This document shows, one piece after another, positions 1-6,494 of a stretch of 10,877 nucleotides of DNA. The DNA lies in contig JAJDCT010000192.1 in NCBI GenBank assembly GCA_029260695.1, positions 1-10,877 on the forward strand, given 5' to 3'. The notes beneath the pieces are model-generated. The model made no database searches and was not told the origin of the DNA. It saw nothing but the letters and a program-made list of their open reading frames with translations. Position 1 is the stretch's first letter; every line of letters starts with the position of its first letter. Origin of the DNA: Phycisphaeraceae bacterium (GTDB taxonomy: Bacteria > Planctomycetota > Phycisphaerae > Phycisphaerales > Phycisphaeraceae). A program made the position numbers and the translations under genes.

Positions 1-1662
1 CCCGACCATGGCGGTCCTGTCAGGGTGCTTGAGTGTGCCGTCGATTTCCTGCATGCCGGCGTAATTGAAGTTGGGGTCGATGTTGTCCACGGCGGTATCG
101 ACGTAGGTCACACCGACAAACGTGCAGTTGCGGAACAGCGCGTTGGTTCCCAGGGGGATCAGGACGTTGTCGAAGGTGATGTTTTCGTAGATCGGGCGGT
201 CGTAGTATTCGTAGGGGTGTGCGGCACCGAAGGGCACCTGCTCGGTGATAGTGCTATCGGGGACGCCGGCCTGTGCGGCGAAGTCGTCGGTGGCCATGGA
301 CCTGAAAGACGCGACGTCGAAGTCGGAGGGCTCGAACTCGTGGACGGCGTCGGTGTCGGCGTCGAAGGTCAAGGCGGTCTCACCGAAGTCGGGGTGGATC
401 GGGCCCTGGAAATGGTCCTGGTAGGCCCCTGCCACGCCGCCTGGGCCGTCGGGGTCGGCGGCGCCGTCTTCCCAGCCCTGCTTGTCGGCGGTGATGTAGA
501 CCTCGCCACGGATCTTGGCGTAGCGGTCGTACTCGTCGATGAAGCCGTCGTTATACCCCTCGCGGAGGGGGTTGCCGAACGTATCGATCAGCTTCATGAG
601 TTGCTGGGCGTTGACGTTTGTCGTGGTGGGGTCGATCTCGACGGGGCTGATCTTCCCGTCGCCGTTGCCTACTGTTCCGTCGAAGTGTGCCATGAAGAAG
701 TCGTAGTCGTCGACGTACCCGTCCTGGTTGTAGTCCAGTGGTTCTGGTGGGTCTGGGAGCCCGGCTCGTTCCGCTGCGCTGGCGAGGCTCAGGCGGTTGT
801 CGCCATCGGCATCAAAGTCGGAGAGGCTAACTACGAGCGCATCGATGTTGGCGTCCAGCGCGGCGTTCAGGCCGACGAAGTCGCTTTCCATCTGGATGGG
901 GTGGCCGTTGGCGAGGTTGGTTTCCAGGAAGGCGGAGCCGATGGGGCCCTCGATCATGACGTTTCTGCCGATCATGATCCGGCTCTTGGAAAGCAGGGCG
1001 AAACGGATCTTCTTTTCGATCTGGAAGTCGATGGTGACGGACCGGAATATCCGAGACCCGACGGGGCCGTCGAACGCGGTGACGGTGACGCGTATCCAAT
1101 CAGGGCCCAGGGGTGCGAGGTTTGAGACCGGGGGGTCCATGTCGCTGTAAGGGGGGCGTTGATAGATCGCGGAGTCGTAGTTTTCGTTCAGAAGTGAAGG
1201 GTGGGGCGTGAAGACCGCGCTGAACTGTGGCTGTCCGGGGCCGACGGGGATCTCTGGTACGACCAGTGATTCGCCGTCGACGAAGGGGGCGTTGCCCTGC
1301 TGGTACTGGAAGTCGGCGGCGAGGAGGTCACGCAGTTGTGTGCGGGCATCGACCCAGAGGTTGTTAGCGAGCGTGGCGTCGATCTCACCTTCACGGATCT
1401 TGATGCCGAGTGTCCCGGCACCGGGGTCGCCTTGTGTGACCTGGTTGAGGCGGTAGATCATGAAGCGCATGCCGGTTTCGGCGGCTGCGAGGGAGCGGTT
1501 GATTTTAAGTGAGGAGTCTGCGGTGGTGAGGTTGCCCTGCGACACGATGGCCATCGCTGCGGCCAGCGAGGAGAAGATCACCAGGAACATCATGGCGAGC
1601 ACGGCGGCTGCACCGCGCTCACGGTTGGTCGTGTGTATCGCGATTTTTTTACTGCCAGTCAT
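1..1662 (-). CDS. PilX-like minor pilin with dockerin/EF-hand block (partial, runs off left edge)
   Basis: The reading frame is open for 554 codons from ATG at 1662 to the first base of the window, so the C-terminus is missing. The start is preceded by a GGAG element 8 bases upstream. Residues 14-43 are pilin-like: basic RER, a Gly at 17, then a hydrophobic segment (A18-V40), as in PilX/GspK-type minor pilins that prime pilus or pseudopilus assembly in the inner membrane. There is no Glu at +5 after Gly17, which recalls GspK. Residues 282-381 hold four calcium-loop-like motifs. The clearest is D310-Y-N-Q-D-G-Y-V-D-D-Y-D321, a textbook dockerin type I loop. The others begin near 284 (D284/D286/D288), 331 (N333/D335/E342) and 368 (D372/D376/D379). 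Residues from about 500 look like a beta-helix (FDNVLIPLG, FRNCTFVGV). It is the last of four co-directional pilus genes seen. The pilin class is inferred; the calcium loops are directly visible. Confidence 0.8.
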   Translation of the reverse strand, partial: MTGSKKIAIHTTNRERGAAAVLAMMFLVIFSSLAAAMAIVSQGNLTTADSSLKINRSLAAAETGMRFMIYRLNQVTQGDPGAGTLGIKIREGEIDATLANNLWVDARTQLRDLLAADFQYQQGNAPFVDGESLVVPEIPVGPGQPQFSAVFTPHPSLLNENYDSAIYQRPPYSDMDPPVSNLAPLGPDWIRVTVTAFDGPVGSRIFRSVTIDFQIEKKIRFALLSKSRIMIGRNVMIEGPIGSAFLETNLANGHPIQMESDFVGLNAALDANIDALVVSLSDFDADGDNRLSLASAAERAGLPDPPEPLDYNQDGYVDDYDFFMAHFDGTVGNGDGKISPVEIDPTTTNVNAQQLMKLIDTFGNPLREGYNDGFIDEYDRYAKIRGEVYITADKQGWEDGAADPDGPGGVAGAYQDHFQGPIHPDFGETALTFDADTDAVHEFEPSDFDVASFRSMATDDFAAQAGVPDSTITEQVPFGAAHPYEYYDRPIYENITFDNVLIPLGTNALFRNCTFVGVTYVDTAVDNIDPNFNYAGMQEIDGTLKHPDRTAMVG

Positions 1663-1757
1663 CGTCAAACTCCAAGGCCTCCGCGGTCCCGGTCTTATCT
1701 TTTTGCTGGGGGGGTGACCCCGCTTTGCTGGTTACACACTCCGAGGTTTCCGATGGT

Positions 1758-2369
1758 TCACTGCCCGACGACCCAGGTCAGTTGGGTGACCGTCTGCGCG
1801 GTCGCGTCGTTTGGGCCCTGGTAAAGCACGTCGACGGTAAGCCGTGTTAGGGTCCCCGCTGTCCCGGGGTTGAGGCTGACCCCGGACCCGATGTTTTCTT
1901 CAAGCACCCCTTCGACGGTGACCTGCTGGGACCACCCGGCCATGTCTGCGATGGGGCGTCTAAGGGCGTCGATCGGCGGGTTGAATGTGGTGCCTGGGAA
2001 GGTGACGCCCGCGTCGAGGGAGACGCCAGCGAAGTCGTCGAGGTCGTCAAAATCTGCGACAGCGGCCTCCCCGGGTTCGGGCCCGATGAATGCCTGGCCG
2101 GTGATCGGATCGAAGATCGGCAGGGGCATGGTCAGCTCGCGGACCTCGTTGGCCAGGAGCATGGCGGTGCCGGTGCGTTGAGCCCAGTCGTTTTTCTGGT
2201 GGTAGGCCTGCTGTGCCGCGACGATGGCGAGGACGCCGGTGCCGACAATGACGGTGGTCAGGGCTGCCTCGATGAGTGTGAAGCCGCGGTCGCGTCGGTG
2301 ACGACGTGATGGCGGGTATCGGGTGTCTGGTATCGGGTATCGGTTCATGTCGTACACCATGGGAAGCAT
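1758..2369 (-). CDS. PilV/GspI-like type IV minor pilin (prepilin)
   Basis: This encodes a prepilin of about 203 residues with a classic prepilin-peptidase site, RRDRG29 followed by F30-T-L-I-E34, and a hydrophobic helix (AALTTVIVGTGVLAIVAAQQAY). Glu at +5 after the cleavage site is intact. Minor pilins of the PilV/GspI type sit at the tip of a type IV pilus or pseudopilus. The globular part is short, acidic and Pro/Gly rich, and has no Cys pair. The start is uncertain. ATG codons at 2369, 2360 and 2348 all lack a convincing Shine-Dalgarno, giving leaders of 29, 26 or 22 residues; an upstream GTG at 2432 would give about 50, which is too long. The leader is partly built from a short DNA repeat (P-I-P-D-T-R-Y-P). 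It lies between the platform gene and the PilX-like gene in the same orientation. Confidence 0.85.
   Translation of the reverse strand: MLPMVYDMNRYPIPDTRYPPSRRHRRDRGFTLIEAALTTVIVGTGVLAIVAAQQAYHQKNDWAQRTGTAMLLANEVRELTMPLPIFDPITGQAFIGPEPGEAAVADFDDLDDFAGVSLDAGVTFPGTTFNPPIDALRRPIADMAGWSQQVTVEGVLEENIGSGVSLNPGTAGTLTRLTVDVLYQGPNDATAQTVTQLTWVVGQ
2315..2345. repeat. Three copies of a 10-bp repeat in the prepilin leader
   Basis: GGTATCGG(G/T)T occurs at 2315-2324, 2329-2338 and 2336-2345 on the plus strand. The copies lie in the leader-peptide coding part of the PilV-like gene, where they encode the Tyr/Pro-rich stretch before the cleavage site. Confidence 0.7.
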
Positions 2370-2424
2370 GTCAACTTCAAACTTACGATCCGATAAGCCT
2401 GTCCCCAAACGTCCCGATGCTGGC

Positions 2425-2466
2425 CAACTCACAACTCACGGTTCGGTGCCGCTACAACCGCTACAA
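2425..2466. repeat. Two small tandem duplications in the platform-pilin spacer
   Basis: A 7-bp unit, CAACTCA, is tandemly duplicated at 2425-2431 and 2432-2438. A 9-bp unit, CCGCTACAA, is tandemly duplicated at 2449-2457 and 2458-2466. Both are in the 130-base spacer between the PilC/GspF gene and the PilV-like gene. They look like replication-slippage products or parts of a small intergenic repeat family. Confidence 0.65.
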
Positions 2467-2499
2467 CCCGACGACCGGTACCCGAAACCCCATCCCGAC

Positions 2500-3726
2500 T
2501 CACTTGACCAGAGTCGATAGTTTGAAGATCGGGAGGATGATGGCCATGGCGATGAAGCCGACGACCGAACCCATGATGATGATCATGACCGGCTCGATCA
2601 TGCTGGTGACGGTCTTGATGACTTCGCGCAGCTGTTTGGAGTAGAAGCTGGAGACCTGATCGAGGACCTCCCCGAGCTTGCCGGACTCTTCGCCTGCGGA
2701 AATCATCTGGACGACGGCCTTGGGCAGGAGGTTGCTCTTGTTCAGGGGCATGGCGATCTTCTTACCCTGTTTGACGGAGGTGTAGACGTTGCGCCAGAGC
2801 CTGCGGAACAGGCGGTTGCCGCTGATATCGCCTGTGATGGCGAGGGTGTCGAGCATGGGGACGCCGGCGTTGACCAGCTCGCCCATGGTGTGCAGGCTTC
2901 GGCTGATGTATAGGGCGCGGAACATCCTCTGGAAGATCGGGAAGCGTAGTTTCACGGCGTCGAACCACCAGCCGCCCGCCTCGGTCTTGACAAAGAAGAA
3001 CAGGCCCCCGATCACGGTGAGGATCGACAGGATGACGGCCCACCACCAATTGACCATGAACGCGGAGAGGCTCATCAGGAAGATGGTTGGCCAGGGCATG
3101 GCGGCTTCCTTGCCGTCGAACACGGCAGCGAACCTTGGGAGCACGAAAGTCAGCAGGAAGATGGTGACGACCACGGCGAGCCCGCCGATGACCGCGGGGT
3201 AGATCATGGCCCCGATGACCATGGCGCGTGTCTCGATCTGTTGTGCGAGGTAGGCGGCGATGCGTTCGAGCATCTGGCTGAAGCTGCCGGACATTTCCGA
3301 CGCGCGTGTCATGTTGACGTAGAGCGGGCCGAAGAGTTTTGGGTGCTTCTGTAGGGCCTCGGAGAACTGCTTGCCTGACTCGACGTCCTGCTTGATCTCC
3401 ATGAGGATCTGCTTGAATTTCTGATTCTCGGCCTGGTCGGCGATGCCTTCGATCGCGGCGCGGAGTGAGATCCCGGCGCGGACCATGACGGCGAGCTGAG
3501 TGGTGAAGTTCAGGACGTCTCGGGCGCTGGGGCCCGAGGTGTAGTTCAGCGCCTTGAGCCGTTCACCGAACGACTTAGCGGAGTTGGAGTTGATCGGAGT
3601 CAGTTGCAGGACGGTGTTGCCCTGTGACCGCAGTTGCTGCGCTGCGGCCAGGGCGCTGTCTGCGCTGAGGATCCCCACAGAGGTTTGCCCGCCGCTGGTT
3701 TTCATCTGGTAGCGGTATGTCGGCAT
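2500..3726 (-). CDS. pilC: PilC/GspF inner-membrane platform protein
   Basis: This is a polytopic inner-membrane protein of the T2SSF family, the platform on which the assembly and retraction ATPases act to add or remove pilins. Its 408 residues are the usual length. Two T2SSF repeats are visible at about 70-195 and 272-398. Each has the family signature: ASEMSG at 142-147 and AGEESG at 344-349. Membrane segments are at about 168-197, 226-246 and 378-401, and the end shows the typical EPVMIIIMG...LPIF pattern. The N-terminus (PTYRYQMKTSGGQTSVGIL) is also typical. The ATG at 3726 has only a weak GGG upstream. It lies 107 bases after pilT, so co-transcription is likely. The family cannot be split into PilC and GspF from sequence alone; pilT next door favours PilC. 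Confidence 0.92.
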   Translation of the reverse strand: MPTYRYQMKTSGGQTSVGILSADSALAAAQQLRSQGNTVLQLTPINSNSAKSFGERLKALNYTSGPSARDVLNFTTQLAVMVRAGISLRAAIEGIADQAENQKFKQILMEIKQDVESGKQFSEALQKHPKLFGPLYVNMTRASEMSGSFSQMLERIAAYLAQQIETRAMVIGAMIYPAVIGGLAVVVTIFLLTFVLPRFAAVFDGKEAAMPWPTIFLMSLSAFMVNWWWAVILSILTVIGGLFFFVKTEAGGWWFDAVKLRFPIFQRMFRALYISRSLHTMGELVNAGVPMLDTLAITGDISGNRLFRRLWRNVYTSVKQGKKIAMPLNKSNLLPKAVVQMISAGEESGKLGEVLDQVSSFYSKQLREVIKTVTSMIEPVMIIIMGSVVGFIAMAIILPIFKLSTLVK

Positions 3727-3741
3727 GGTGTTGTGAGCCCT

Positions 3742-3825
3742 TGGTTACTAGCCGGTAGCTTTTCTGGTTACTAATCCGTCCCTGTTCCTATCCGGCTAAA
3801 AGCTAACTGCTAATAGCTAACTGCT
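3742..3825. repeat. Direct and inverted repeats in the pilT-pilC spacer
   Basis: TGGTTACTA occurs at 3742-3750 and 3765-3773. AGCTAACTGCT occurs at 3801-3811 and 3815-3825. In addition 3750-3763 (AGCCGGTAGCTTTT) is the reverse complement of 3798-3811 at 12 of 14 positions, so the transcript could form a long hairpin with a 34-base loop. The sequence is AT-richer than its surroundings. No coding potential is seen. It may be an mRNA processing or attenuation structure, or a degraded intergenic repeat. Confidence 0.6.
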
Positions 3826-3833
3826 GGGTAGCC

Positions 3834-4889
3834 TTAAGCGACCAGTGCGCGTTCGAGTTTCTCGGGGTATGCGGCTTGAGCGATCGCGTCTTCCCGGCTG
3901 ATCATGCCGTTGAAGAACAGCTCTGCGATGGAGTTGTCCAGGCTGTTCATGCCCAGGGCGCGGTTGGTCTCGATGACGTTGGGGATCTCGAACGCGCGGT
4001 TTTCGCGGATAAGGTTCCGCACGGCCGGGGTACAGAGCATGATCTCGACGCCGGGGACCATGCCCTTTTTGTCGATGCGTTTGAACAGGGTCTGTGAGAT
4101 CACGGCCTGGAGTGTGTTAGCCAGCATGGACCGGATCTGGTTCTGCTGGTCGGCGGGGTACATATCGATGATACGCTCGATGGTCTGTGATGCGTTGACG
4201 GTGTGGAGTGTGGAGAACACCAGGTGGCCTGTTTCCGCGGCGGTGATGGCGGCGGCGGTGGTCTCCAGGTCACGCATTTCGCCGACCAGGATGATGTCCG
4301 GGTCCTGACGCAGAACGTGTCGTAGCCCTGATGCGAAGCTGGGTGTATCGGCGCCGAGTTCGCGCTGCTCGATGGCGCACTTGTCGCTGACCAGGGAGTA
4401 CTCGACGGGGTCTTCGAGCGTGATGATGTGCTTGTGGTAGCGTTTGTTCATCGCGTCGATCATGGCGGCGAGTGTGGTCGATTTACCCGAGCCGGTATCT
4501 CCTGTGACGAGGACCAGGCCGCGTGGCAGGTAGGTCAGCCGGCTGATGACTTCCGGGAGTGTCAGGTCTTTGAGCGGGGGGATATCGGTTTTGATCGCAC
4601 GCAAGGCGATGCCGACCATGGAGCGCTGCAGGTGGGCGTTGACACGGAATCGTCCCATGCCCGGGACCTCGTAGGAGAAGTCCGAGTCCTTGATCTTCTC
4701 GAAGACCTTCATCTGCTCTTCGCCTGCCATCTGCTTGAGCATCCGCAAGGCGCCCTCTGCGGTGATGACGGGGTAGTCAAGCGGGGTCATCACCGTGTGC
4801 TGGCGGACCATCGGGACGTGCCCGGCGATCAGGTGGATATCCGAGCAGTCCATGTCCAGGGCGGTCTTCAGGATAGTATTCAGTTCCAT
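3834..4889 (-). CDS. pilT: PilT, type IV pilus retraction ATPase
   Basis: This is a cytoplasmic hexameric ATPase of the secretion-ATPase superfamily that powers pilus retraction and twitching. The 351 residues match PilT length. All diagnostic motifs are present: Walker A GDTGSGKST at 130-138, Asp box ITLEDPVEY at 156-164, Walker B DPDIILVGEMRD at 196-207, His box TGHLVFSTLHT at 220-230, and the PilT-specific AIRNLIRE-type motif as AVRNLIRE at 289-296. The N-terminus (ELNTILKTALDMDCSDIHLIAG) is also PilT-like. The N2 domain of assembly ATPases (PilB/GspE) and their zinc-binding cysteines are absent, which rules those out. A GAGGA Shine-Dalgarno at 4894-4898, 4 bases from the ATG, supports the start. 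It heads the platform and minor-pilin genes, after a 412-base gap that probably contains a promoter. Confidence 0.96.
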   Translation of the reverse strand: MELNTILKTALDMDCSDIHLIAGHVPMVRQHTVMTPLDYPVITAEGALRMLKQMAGEEQMKVFEKIKDSDFSYEVPGMGRFRVNAHLQRSMVGIALRAIKTDIPPLKDLTLPEVISRLTYLPRGLVLVTGDTGSGKSTTLAAMIDAMNKRYHKHIITLEDPVEYSLVSDKCAIEQRELGADTPSFASGLRHVLRQDPDIILVGEMRDLETTAAAITAAETGHLVFSTLHTVNASQTIERIIDMYPADQQNQIRSMLANTLQAVISQTLFKRIDKKGMVPGVEIMLCTPAVRNLIRENRAFEIPNVIETNRALGMNSLDNSIAELFFNGMISREDAIAQAAYPEKLERALVA

Positions 4890-5301
4890 CTGTTCCTCAC
4901 GGATAAGCGCGCCCTATTCCAAGCCGGTCGGGCGGACCGTCACCGGCCCTGCCTCACCGTCCGGCCGGACGATGGGTTCGAGGTATCTATCGTCGGTAAT
5001 GCGGGGGTGGATAAGTCGGCGGCGGCCGACGGCGTGCCCAGCGGGTAACCGGGCTGACCCAGATGGCACAAACGTTACAACCGGCACGCCGGTTTGTTCT
5101 GATGGACCCATAATGCTTTGGACATAACTAAAGCGAGGCATTTGTATGAATCGGGCTGCGGAGCGGGTATTATTGTGGCGTTTGAATTCCACTTCAGCGT
5201 ATAAAGCGGTGTAGACACGGTTGCTGAAGCAGCCTCAGCCGGGGTTGTTCAGGGTTCCCGTGTGTTAAACAGAAAGGGTTGGCGCGATCCGCGTTGAAAA
5301 A
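4890..5301. other. Non-coding spacer upstream of pilT with two small palindromes
   Basis: The 412 bases between the PilZ gene and pilT hold no convincing gene. A 92-codon minus-strand frame (GTG at 5192 to 4914) has no Shine-Dalgarno and no recognisable motif. Two palindromes are visible: AACCGGC/GCCGGTT at 5079-5094 and GCTGA/TCAGC at 5223-5239. Neither has a T-run, so neither is a good intrinsic terminator. Several AT-rich stretches on the minus strand (around 5165-5175 and 5198-5205) could be -10 elements of a pilT promoter, but no -35/-10 pair at normal spacing stands out. Confidence 0.5.
5079..5094. promoter_or_regulatory. 16-bp near-palindrome upstream of pilT
   Basis: AACCGGC-AC-GCCGGTT is symmetric except for its 2-base centre, and the flanks (ACA/TGT) extend the symmetry with one bulged base. 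It lies about 190 bases upstream of the pilT start. Such a site could be bound by a dimeric regulator or form a transcript hairpin. No regulator is known from the sequence. Confidence 0.35.
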
Positions 5302-5775
5302 CTACGCGGCCTCTTCGGCTTGCTCGTCGAGTTTAGCGAAGGGGGTGGCATCGATGGGTTCGTAGAAGCGGATACCCAATTCGTAGGCGGGGATGTCGGT
5401 GCCTTTGACGGGGTTGCACCAGGCGATGGTGCCGCCTGCGGCGAGGGTTTGGCCTGAGTTGGTTTCGATGATGACACAGCAGAGGGTGTCGGGTTTGAGT
5501 GGTCCGCCGTGGATGATGCGTATCCCGCCGTCGGAGATGTCGCGTGATCGTACGATGTAGATCCCCGGTGAGGTATCGCCGCGGTCTACACGCAGCAGGC
5601 AGCGTTGGATCGCCTGGTGGCGGGTCTGGTCTGTGGTGCGTTGTTCTTGCCTGGATGCAGCGGGGTTGTGCTGGGCTTTAGCTGATTGCAGTGCGTCTTG
5701 CCATTCGTCGGCACTGAGGCTGTGCCGCAGGGTGTTCAGCGCGCCAGTGCCGGCGGGTTTTTTCGGTTTAGTCAT
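5302..5775 (-). CDS. PilZ-domain protein, copy 1 (degenerate RxxxR)
   Basis: This is a 157-residue cytoplasmic protein with a C-terminal PilZ domain (about 45-150), the fold that binds cyclic di-GMP. The D-x-S-x-x-G motif is present as D79-I-S81-D-G-G84. The upstream RxxxR motif is not in the expected register. When aligned without gaps to the neighbouring copy, R46 is followed by Q50 instead of Arg; an RQEQR at 42-46 could serve only if the loop is 4 residues longer. An N-terminal helix with LSADEW (20-25) is shared with the adjacent paralogue. Its ATG is 12 bases after the stop of copy 2, so the two form one transcription unit. It has no membrane segment. It probably relays cyclic di-GMP level to motility or surface functions; the target is unknown. 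Confidence 0.85.
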   Translation of the reverse strand: MTKPKKPAGTGALNTLRHSLSADEWQDALQSAKAQHNPAASRQEQRTTDQTRHQAIQRCLLRVDRGDTSPGIYIVRSRDISDGGIRIIHGGPLKPDTLCCVIIETNSGQTLAAGGTIAWCNPVKGTDIPAYELGIRFYEPIDATPFAKLDEQAEEAA

Positions 5776-5787
5776 CGTTGTGCCCGG

Positions 5788-6264
5788 TCAGATGGGGATG
5801 GCGTCCAGTGAGCTCAGTACGAACCAGTCGGCATTGATCGGCTGGTCGAACTGGATGCCGATGTCGTGTAGTTGCTCGTCGACTGATTTGCACCAGACGA
5901 TGCTAGCGGAGGAGACGAGCCCGTGGCCCTGGCCGTCCTGGAGCGCGACGGTGCATCGGGACTTGGGTGTAAACGGTGTTGCGCTGTAGAACCCCAGGCC
6001 GGTGGTAGAGACGTCTCTGAGTTTGACCAGGAACGTCCCGGGATAGTCCGCGTGATAATCCAGCCGGATCAGGCAACGTGCATCCTGCGCGGCGGGGAGC
6101 CTTGGGCTTTGGCGCTGGTTGTCAGTTTCGGGGAAGTGCGTTTCGCGAGCGCGTCGTTCTGTGTTTTCAAGCACCGACATCCACTGCTGCTGGCTGAGCC
6201 AGAGGCGCACGGTGTCGTCGCGGGGGTCGTTTTGCGGGTCGGTGTTGAAAGCGTGTTGAGTCAC
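5788..6264 (-). CDS. PilZ-domain protein, copy 2 (intact cyclic di-GMP motifs)
   Basis: This is a 158-residue soluble protein with a PilZ domain at about 50-150. Both ligand motifs are in place: R51-Q-S-P-R55 and D84-V-S86-T-T-G89, so cyclic di-GMP binding is expected. It is paralogous to the next gene. Shared features are the N-terminal LS-x-x-x-W helix (LSQQQW, 23-28), RCL(I/L)R before the first strand, (I)VWC/IAWC in the late strand, and a C-terminal GI(Q/R)F-x-x-PI segment. The start is GTG at 6264. No ATG lies in frame upstream, and the nearest Shine-Dalgarno-like GGAAGAG is 18 bases away, so the exact start is uncertain. It is the first gene of the PilZ pair and lies 230 bases after gpsA. 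Confidence 0.87.
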   Translation of the reverse strand: MTQHAFNTDPQNDPRDDTVRLWLSQQQWMSVLENTERRARETHFPETDNQRQSPRLPAAQDARCLIRLDYHADYPGTFLVKLRDVSTTGLGFYSATPFTPKSRCTVALQDGQGHGLVSSASIVWCKSVDEQLHDIGIQFDQPINADWFVLSSLDAIPI

Positions 6265-6494
6265 GTTTGGCTCACTTGTCGGCTCTTCCAGGGGGAAGCG
6301 AACGGATGCCAGAGACGCATATCTATATAGAACCTTAGATCGGGTATTGCCGGGGGCGGCTTAACCGTGAGGGGGTGTGATAACGACCCGCTTGCGCGTG
6401 GTGACTATAGAAGTAGAATCGACATGTTACACCTGACAGTGATCCGCTCTGGGTGCATCTGTGACTGTGGGGTAGACCCTGTGGGGCGCGGTGG
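6265..6494 (-). promoter_or_regulatory. gpsA-PilZ spacer with candidate promoter elements
   Basis: The 230 bases between gpsA and the PilZ pair contain no gene. On the minus strand two AT-rich -10-like stretches stand out in a GC-rich background: TATAGT (6402-6407) and TATATAG (6334-6340). The first has a TGTAAC 16 bases upstream as a possible -35. An 8-bp direct repeat, CTGTGGGG, is at 6464-6471 and 6479-6486. No terminator with a T-run follows gpsA. These are candidates only. Confidence 0.3.

Noticed and set aside
25..1125. A 366-codon plus-strand open frame
   Set aside because: It lies opposite the PilX-like gene, whose frame stays open for 554 codons with a ribosome site, a pilin helix and dockerin loops. 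The plus-strand translation is Val/Gly/Asp-rich and without motifs, as expected of a shadow frame in GC-rich DNA.
3742..3825. A CRISPR array
   Set aside because: The units are only 9-11 bp, occur twice each, and the spacing is irregular; no cas gene is present.
4914..5192. A 92-codon minus-strand frame upstream of pilT
   Set aside because: It has a GTG start without Shine-Dalgarno, no recognisable domain, and a composition rich in Arg/Pro/Gly that fits a chance frame. It cannot be fully excluded.
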